Below are positions 58,476 to 64,000 of a DNA stretch of 64,000 bases, piece by piece. The number at the start of each line of letters is the position of its first letter. Positions within the stretch are counted from its first letter, which is position 1. Under the pieces are notes generated by a model that had not been told where the DNA came from, did not search any database, and worked only from the letters and a program-made list of their open reading frames with translations. The DNA is from Glandiceps talaboti (taxonomy: Eukaryota > Hemichordata > Enteropneusta > Spengelidae). The position numbers were made by a program, and so were the translations under genes. Where the stretch lies: positions 17,506,240 to 17,570,239 of the forward strand of contig NC_135561.1 in the NCBI RefSeq assembly GCF_964340395.1, in the 5' to 3' direction.

Positions 58476-58854
58476 TATATTACTAATAATTACACCTAAT
58501 ATGAGAACTAATGTTAGACCATGCTTTTAAAATTACACCAAAAATGACTTTCAATTATTGAATGTTATTTCTCCAGTCTATAACCTTTGGTTACCGTTAT
58601 TGTGGAGTAATTTGAGATTCGGGGCTTTCGTAACAGCTTGCAATGCAATGTGTCCATACGGAACACGCTGAATGCACGTCATTCATGACATATTCACACA
58701 ATAAAACATGTGACAAGTTGATAACCCTACCCAAAATGTCGATTTTTGGAGACGTCTATCGAAATCCAACAAAACCCAGATCTTCACTGTGTTTCGACTA
58801 ACCCAAAAAACAACCCAGATGTATTATAAACAAATGATATTTAGTTTTTCTTAC

Positions 58855-58910
58855 CTACAGATTCTGTCGAACACTGCGCCCTGTTCACCGGATGTGTTAG
58901 CTAGAAATGT
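58855..58910 (-). other. ZNF706: Likely non-coding first exon of ZNF706
   Basis: On the minus strand CTGTAG is followed by GTAAGAAAA, a strong donor, about 2 kb upstream of the ATG. The 3' partner would be an acceptor just before the ATG exon. The exon start (58910) is an estimate. Confidence 0.4.
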
Positions 58911-59370
58911 ATATCCCAACATTCACTAAGGCAACTTCTCGGGGTCCACACAGTTGATTGACTTGTGGCCTATTACTAGACAGTGTATTTTGTGGCGTAA
59001 TTGTTCGGTACTAAAGCATTTTTTAATCATGATACGATAACATCATCGGTGCCGTAATATATTTGATAAGTTTAAATGAGTCAAGTGACAATTGAATAAC
59101 GTATTTGATACGATCTGAGTCAAATTATTACAAGACTTCTGCAGATAAACCTCACACCTCGACTATATGGGGTGTCCAACCCCTTGACGGACGAGCCGGC
59201 CACTTGTACTTGCGTCCGGATCCGGTGATCATAAAATTGACAGAACCAAGCCAATCTTATTTCACATATCCTTCAAAACATATTATTTGTAATTTTTTTT
59301 AAATAAGCATACCCTCATATGTCAATACCTTTTGATATAATTATCAAAACATGTCGCTATTCACTGTAAT

Positions 59371-59450
59371 CTCGCGGGCTTTTATGTAACCTCGCGAGAT
59401 TTAATATTTTCCAAGATGTCTGCGCCCATTTGAGGTAATGTGCATGCGGG
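59371..59450 (+). promoter_or_regulatory. Likely RCC1L promoter with TCGCGAGAT and AAGATG motifs
   Basis: CTCGCGAGAT at 59391-59400 resembles the TCTCGCGAGA element of housekeeping promoters, and CTCGCGGGCT sits 20 bases before. CCAAGATGTCTGCGCCC at 59411 is a diverged YY1-like site. A donor TGAG/GTAATG at 59434 may end a non-coding exon that splices to TTTTGCAG at 60307-60314. Confidence 0.45.
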
Positions 59451-59706
59451 AGCCAGTTTTTAAATTGTGTCACATAAATATATAATCATAGCCTTTGCTT
59501 ACATTTCGTAGTGATAGAGATAGCGGAAAAGATCGTTACACTGTTGCTTTGACCAATTACTTTATTTTACCTTACTTTGATTTTAATTTGTTGCTGGTAT
59601 TCAATTGGGGAGCGAAATGGAATAAAATTGTTGATATCGATGACGTAGTTCTGCTTGCAGACGGAGTAAAGTTGGGGCTTGATTCGCGCCCCGTAATTTT
59701 CTGCAA

Positions 59707-59859
59707 GTAGGACTAATGATGATGATGTTGATGATGACAATCTAGTTAGGTACCTGTGCTATTAGAATATTTAAATGGGCGGCCCGCTGTTTCATTTATC
59801 ACTCATTCAAAGTCATCCAACAACAGCAAAGATGATGATGATGATGATGATGATGAGGG

Positions 59860-59933
<74 letters not shown>

Positions 59934-59989
59934 TTAGTGAAAGTGATGATGATGATGGTTGTGATGATGATGATGATAATGATGATGAA

Positions 59990-60020
<31 letters not shown>

Positions 60021-60090
60021 GCAACGATGACAATAATGATTGTGGTGATGTGGATGATGATGATAAGGTGGTGGTGGTGGTGGTAGTGCA
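59707..60090. repeat. (GAT)n trinucleotide tract
   Basis: Long GAT/GATGATG repeat giving poly-Asp, poly-Met or poly-Ser frames. It lies in the inferred 5' intron of RCC1L, not in an exon. Confidence 0.93.
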
Positions 60091-60366
60091 GGGTGGTTTA
60101 GTAGGGACTATAAAAATATGAAATATTTCGTGAATGGTCCATGTGTACACAAGCATGGCATAGAAGCTACTTTACAAGAAATACTATACACAAGTGATTA
60201 CCTGTATGTATGATAAATATGTGAAATAGTTTCTTGATGTCTTCATTAATCTCTTTTACCTTTATTAAGATAAATTAGAGTATTAAATTGCTGTTTTTTT
60301 ATGTGAAATTTTGCAGATGTGTAAAGACATATCAAGTTAAAAAATTACAAGCCATTGTGAAATAAA

Positions 60367-60930
60367 ATGTTGCTGGCACGAAGCGGAAACCTCAAAAATC
60401 ACCATTTTGTGTGTAGTCTAGTCTCGTATCTGGAAACCAAAACATATGATGGAATCTATTCTAAGTCTCTTTGCGCATTTGCTTATATGCATAGACAAGG
60501 ACATTCATTGACTTCATTGAGGGATACAAACAATGCAGTCTTACTACCAACTCCCTCACATCAAAGCAAAAATATAAACTGTACAGAATTTGTCAGAAAT
60601 GACAGAATGCAGTTCAACAATTATTACTCAACTTTCAACACTTCAGAATTCCTGCGTAAACAAATTCGACAAAGCCAGTTACTTTTGAAAAGAGGAAAAA
60701 CCAAGAAAAACGTTTATGAAAAGAAAATAAAGCAGACAAAAGATGATGTTGAAAATATGCCAATTTTCCAGTATGTAGGTGAAACAAGTAAAAGAGCTCA
60801 GAGATTGTATGTTTGGGGATTTTCATTCACTGGTGCATTAGGAATTCCTACATTTGTGAAAACTAAAGGCACTGGGAAACATCGAAGGAAGTGTCAGATG
60901 ACGCCATACCGATTAGATCTGGATGAAAGG
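60367..60930 (+). CDS. RCC1L: RCC1L coding exon 1
   Basis: 188 codons, donor GAAAGG/GTGAGA. An in-frame TAA sits just before the ATG. Contains the N-terminal extension and the YVWGFSFTGALGIPTF blade. Confidence 0.92.
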
Positions 60931-62596
60931 GTGAGAAATCTATTCTTAATTTGTTCAGAAATGTATGTGTATCCAGTGGATTCTGAGTATGGATGGGTAA
61001 GAATGATCACCTCTTTCATAATATCTAAGACTCTCAAATGCAGATGGGAAGAGGGTGCATAAATCGTGGAAAGTTGTGCAATTTCAAACAACCCATAGAA
61101 AGCCATGGAACAAAAAATTCAAATTTACTCAATCACTCGTTTAAAAAAAAGTGACATTGTCAGGTAACTATAAATGTACTTATGTAGAAGATTGAAATGT
61201 ACAAATGACCAAAAAAAAGATTTAAGACTTTTTTGGTGTGCATTTATTGAGAAAGTTGTTCTTTCTGTTCTGATGTCTGTCCAAGTTGGTTCCCTTGACA
61301 ACAGACTACAGTTGTCATTTTCACAAGTCTTATTTTCATTTGGTTTCTGACACAGAGAGAGAGAGAGTGTGTGTGTGTGAACAATCAATAACCACCTGCA
61401 ATGTGCTGTAGTATGCATTTATTTACCACCATACATTTGTATAATGCTGCTGTTGTCAGAAAATGGCAAAACAGAATGTGCAGTAAAAAAAATATTGTCG
61501 CCATCTTTTTTGAACAGTAAATGATGTTTTAGAGCAAAGGGTTATTCTGTCATATAACTACGCAACTAGGGAAAAATCAAGAAATGTTGATTTTAATATC
61601 CGACTTTCTATATTTTGTGTGATCAGATCACAGATATATCATGTGGGTATGGTTTTACAGTTCTTGCCAGTAATCAGAAGGACAGTAAGAAAGTCTGGGG
61701 TAGTGGCATCAACACAGACTCTCAGCTTGGACTACAAGAAATGACTGGAGCACCAGGTATTATTACACCAATTATGTACCAGTGATTTCTAGCATTGTAG
61801 GTTGGCATGCACTCATATACATATACTATCAGTATTTTCATTACAGTACATGTGCTCAAAACAGTATTGCATACCTCTGTAATTTATGGTAGGAGCTTCA
61901 AATGCAATATACATGATTGTAATAAGAATAATATTCGTTAAGACACCACCAAGATACTTTTTGTTCATATCGTTTTTTCAGAAACGTTTGTTCTGAGGAA
62001 GGCAAAAAATAGTCTGTAAGGTATGCCGTTCCGCAGCGCCCTCACACATCAGTCAACCCCTTACAGTCTAGGCAAAAGTGACATTGCCGAAAAGTAGACA
62101 TGCACAAAAAGTAACTTGATTTTGTACAAACATGCAAATATTATTGGGTTTGGGAAAAGAAATGACAAGTCATTTTGTCTACGTTAAACTTTAATTTTTG
62201 TTACCATCGTTTGGACCTCACACAGGAGGTCTTCTTCAGGGTAGAGTACATTGTTGTAGAGTGTGTCAAGCTGGTAAAAGCGGACAGTGGAGAAACGTGT
62301 ATGGTGTGTAGGTGAAAACATGTTATTCCAAAGATTATTGTATACCTGTTTGTAAATTAGCATTCAATCACTCTATGTACACAGAATCACATAAATTCAC
62401 ATTTTTAGCACAACTGAACTGAGCTTCAGTGTGCTGTAGGCATGAAGTTTTGTCTGTGTGTACACGTATGTCTGTATGTATGTATGTATGTATGTATGTA
62501 TGTATGTATGTATGTATGTATGTATGTATGTATGTATGTACATGTATGTATGTATGTATGTATGTATGTATGTATGTATGTATGTGTGGGTGTGTA

Positions 62597-62632
<36 letters not shown>

Positions 62633-63899
62633 CAACTTAAAGTGAGAAATATCAAAAATATCAAATTTGGTAGGGACATTGCTTATGGTGGTGTGCAGAT
62701 GAAAAATTGTTCAAATGAAAGCGATCCGATCAGTGGTTTTCAAGTTACATCCAAAAGAGTGATTTTTTGTCAAAATAGGTTGTCTTTTACAATGGAAGTC
62801 TGTGAGGTATGGTTGTATAATCATAGACTTGTAGGGTCTTTGGTATGATGATACATAATCACTTGGTTAAAAGTCCACATGGGATGTTCCATTATCCCGT
62901 AGGGGTGTTTTCATGTTTGAGGTGGGTTTCTCTCGCTGCATGTGTATGTCAGACATTGGATTTCATATGTATACATTTATTTTTTAAAGGTAGATTTTTT
63001 TTTTTTTATTTTATTATATATATTTTTTTCTGTGTGAGTGTCTAGTTCAGGTTTTCCATTACTTTCCAAATGGTGTATGTGTTGTTTATTTCTTCCTATC
63101 AGATAGATGCACAGCATTACAGATGGGAAGAATTATTTTATTTTGTCTTTTTAAGTTGATGTCAGTCTCTGCATCCACTGTTTCTCATGAGACTTCACAA
63201 TTTTTGCGATTTTATTATTTTTTTCTCGAATACGTAAAAAAAGTTTAGGGTCGGCAGTGAAAATCTAGGTGAGATGTCGGGTAACCGAAACCAAACAATT
63301 ATTCTTTTTAGGCCTAAGTTTTCGATATTTACTTTCTTCTGCAATGTGTAATGAATCTTGTTATTTTTCTATTTGTAGGTAGAATACTGGACTATGTCAT
63401 CAGACCAACCCAAATAAATGTACCCCTAAATAAACCTCTGGGTACCAGGGTACAACAAGTATCATGCGGAAGAGCCCACTCGCTCATTCTAACTGACCAG
63501 GAAGGAGGTATTAGAAAAATATATCACATAATCTCCTATATTTCTAGGGTTTGTGTTTTCCCCTGTCTACCTATTAGGTTTTGGGGAAATTCAAGGACAG
63601 CAAACAAAGTATTTAATTGATGGAGTTTAAGGAGGAAAGCCGATGGGTTCTGTCGGCTAGACTAAGTAATAGACAGGCCAAAGTCTGTCTCACAAAACAC
63701 AAACACTTTAGCTCAAAATAAGAGGAAAACCATTGATATGAGGCTCTCACAATGAATATTGTAATTGTATTGTTTTACAGTATTTTCTCTAGGTAATAAT
63801 GCACAAGGGCAGTGTGGAAGACCAATTGTTGAGAATGAACAATATCAAGGTAGTGCCACCATTCACAGGATCAGAAAACTTGGTGATACAGTCAAACAG
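60367..63899 (+). CDS. RCC1L: RCC1L (WBSCR16), 5' part of gene
   Basis: RCC1L is an RCC1-repeat mitochondrial protein needed for mitoribosome assembly (established for human). Four exons, 60367-60930, 61627-61756, 63379-63507 and 63781-63899, sum to 942 nt, 314 codons, phases matching. QYVGETSKRAQRLYVWGFSF, PYRLDLDE, ISCGYGFTVLAS, QVSCGRAHSLILTDQEG and NNAQGQCGRPIVENE match human VQYVGERAARADRVFVWGFS, PYRLELDQ, AACGYGFTLLSS, QVSCGRAHSLVLTDREG and NNSYGQCGRKVVENE. The first RCC1 motif begins at about residue 135, against about 50 in human, so the N-terminus is extended; its first residues (MLLARSGNLKNHHF) are compatible with mitochondrial import. The gene continues past the right edge. Confidence 0.95.
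61627..61756 (+). CDS. RCC1L: RCC1L exon 2
   Basis: 130 nt, phase 0 to 1. ITDISCGYGFTVLASNQKDS and KVWGSGINTDSQLGLQ. Confidence 0.93.
62010..62070. mobile_element. Short palindromic MITE with TAGTCTGTAAG ends, copy 3
   Basis: TAGTCTGTAAGGTATGCCG, GCGCCCTCACACATCAGTCA, ACCCCTTACAGTCTA; same family as 17722-17828. Confidence 0.72.
62470..62630. repeat. (TATG)n and (TG)n microsatellite
   Basis: TATG array followed by (TG)n in RCC1L intron 2. Confidence 0.96.
62730..62965 (+). repeat. Dispersed repeat, copy 2
   Basis: Same ordered blocks as 20337-20545, including TCCAAAAGAGTGATTTTT and GTAGGGGTGTTTTCATGTTT. Confidence 0.65.
63010..63322. mobile_element. GGCCTAA-ended repeat, inverted copy
   Basis: Ends AGTTTAGGGTCGGCAG, GGTAACCGAAACCAAACAAT and TTTTTAGGCCTAAG, the reverse complement of the start of 56064-56396. 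Confidence 0.6.
63379..63507 (+). CDS. RCC1L: RCC1L exon 3
   Basis: 129 nt. INVPLNKPLGTRVQQVSCGR and AHSLILTDQEG. Confidence 0.95.
63781..63899 (+). CDS. RCC1L: RCC1L exon 4
   Basis: 119 nt, ends phase 0 at CAG/GTATTA. VFSLGNNAQGQCGRPIVENE and IHRIRKLGDTVKQ. Last exon in the window. Confidence 0.95.
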
Positions 63900-64000
63900 G
63901 TATTATTGCAATCCTGTGATAATAATTTGATGCATACATGTGTAATTCTGGGAAATGATTTGTTCTTTAGTGTTTGTATTACCCTGGAAGTTGAACCTTC

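Larger units (their letters stand above)
56786..58854. other. ZNF706 5' intron, no other gene seen
   Basis: Contains a repeat at about 57690-57975 of the GGCCTA family and a foldback at 58325-58475. Confidence 0.5.

Noticed and set aside
59756-60156. Frames encoding poly-Asp, poly-Met or poly-Ser
   Set aside because: They come from the (GAT)n tract in the inferred 5' intron of RCC1L; no splice or family support.

Overview
The window is nuclear DNA from a metazoan, most likely a marine invertebrate. Genes are split into many short exons with GT/AG introns, and the gaps are full of miniature inverted-repeat elements, minisatellites and (TATG)n arrays. The proteins look like orthologues of vertebrate ones (ADAM17, SPAG1, ZNF706, RCC1L). 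I cannot fix the phylum; a non-vertebrate deuterostome or a lophotrochozoan would both fit. All exon borders below were set by hand from splice consensus, reading-frame phase and family conservation.

Layout. (1) 479-13938, minus strand: the first twelve coding exons of an ADAM17/TACE-like metalloprotease, from signal peptide to the zinc site and Met-turn. The disintegrin, membrane and tail parts lie beyond the left edge. Two of its exons (4175-4310 and 4345-4480) are alternative versions of the same 45 residues, separated by only 34 bases. (2) 13939-15196: a head-to-head promoter region shared with SPAG1. (3) 15197-45093, plus strand: a complete 21-exon SPAG1-like co-chaperone gene. The exons sum to 3723 nt, 1240 residues plus stop, with three TPR blocks and a C-terminal RPAP3-type domain. 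Its introns hold a 2.3-kb element, several MITEs, a 41-47 bp array built from an exon end plus its splice donor, a 36-bp array and a 34-copy 67-bp array. (4) 30985-36926, inside SPAG1 intron 13: a 5.94-kb DNA transposon with 130-bp terminal inverted repeats differing at one base. It carries two convergent genes. One is a three-exon gene with an NRF-1-type DNA-binding domain. The other is a minus-strand gene whose C-terminal part resembles KDZ-type transposases. (5) 45094-56398: about 11 kb with no convincing gene, holding MITEs and a second copy of a short element with a THAP-domain fragment. (6) 56399-56785, minus: a two-exon ZNF706 orthologue, with a likely non-coding first exon at 58855. 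(7) 60367-63899, plus: the first four coding exons of RCC1L, cut by the right edge.

How the parts relate. ADAM17 (membrane-protein shedding), SPAG1 (cytoplasmic HSP70/HSP90 co-chaperone for axonemal dynein assembly), ZNF706 (small nuclear zinc-finger protein) and RCC1L (mitochondrial ribosome assembly) do not form one pathway. SPAG1 and ZNF706 are also near each other on human chromosome 8q22, which suggests old linkage. The most unusual items are the mutually exclusive exon pair in the ADAM17 catalytic domain and the transposon that pairs a KDZ-like transposase with an NRF-1-like DNA-binding protein.
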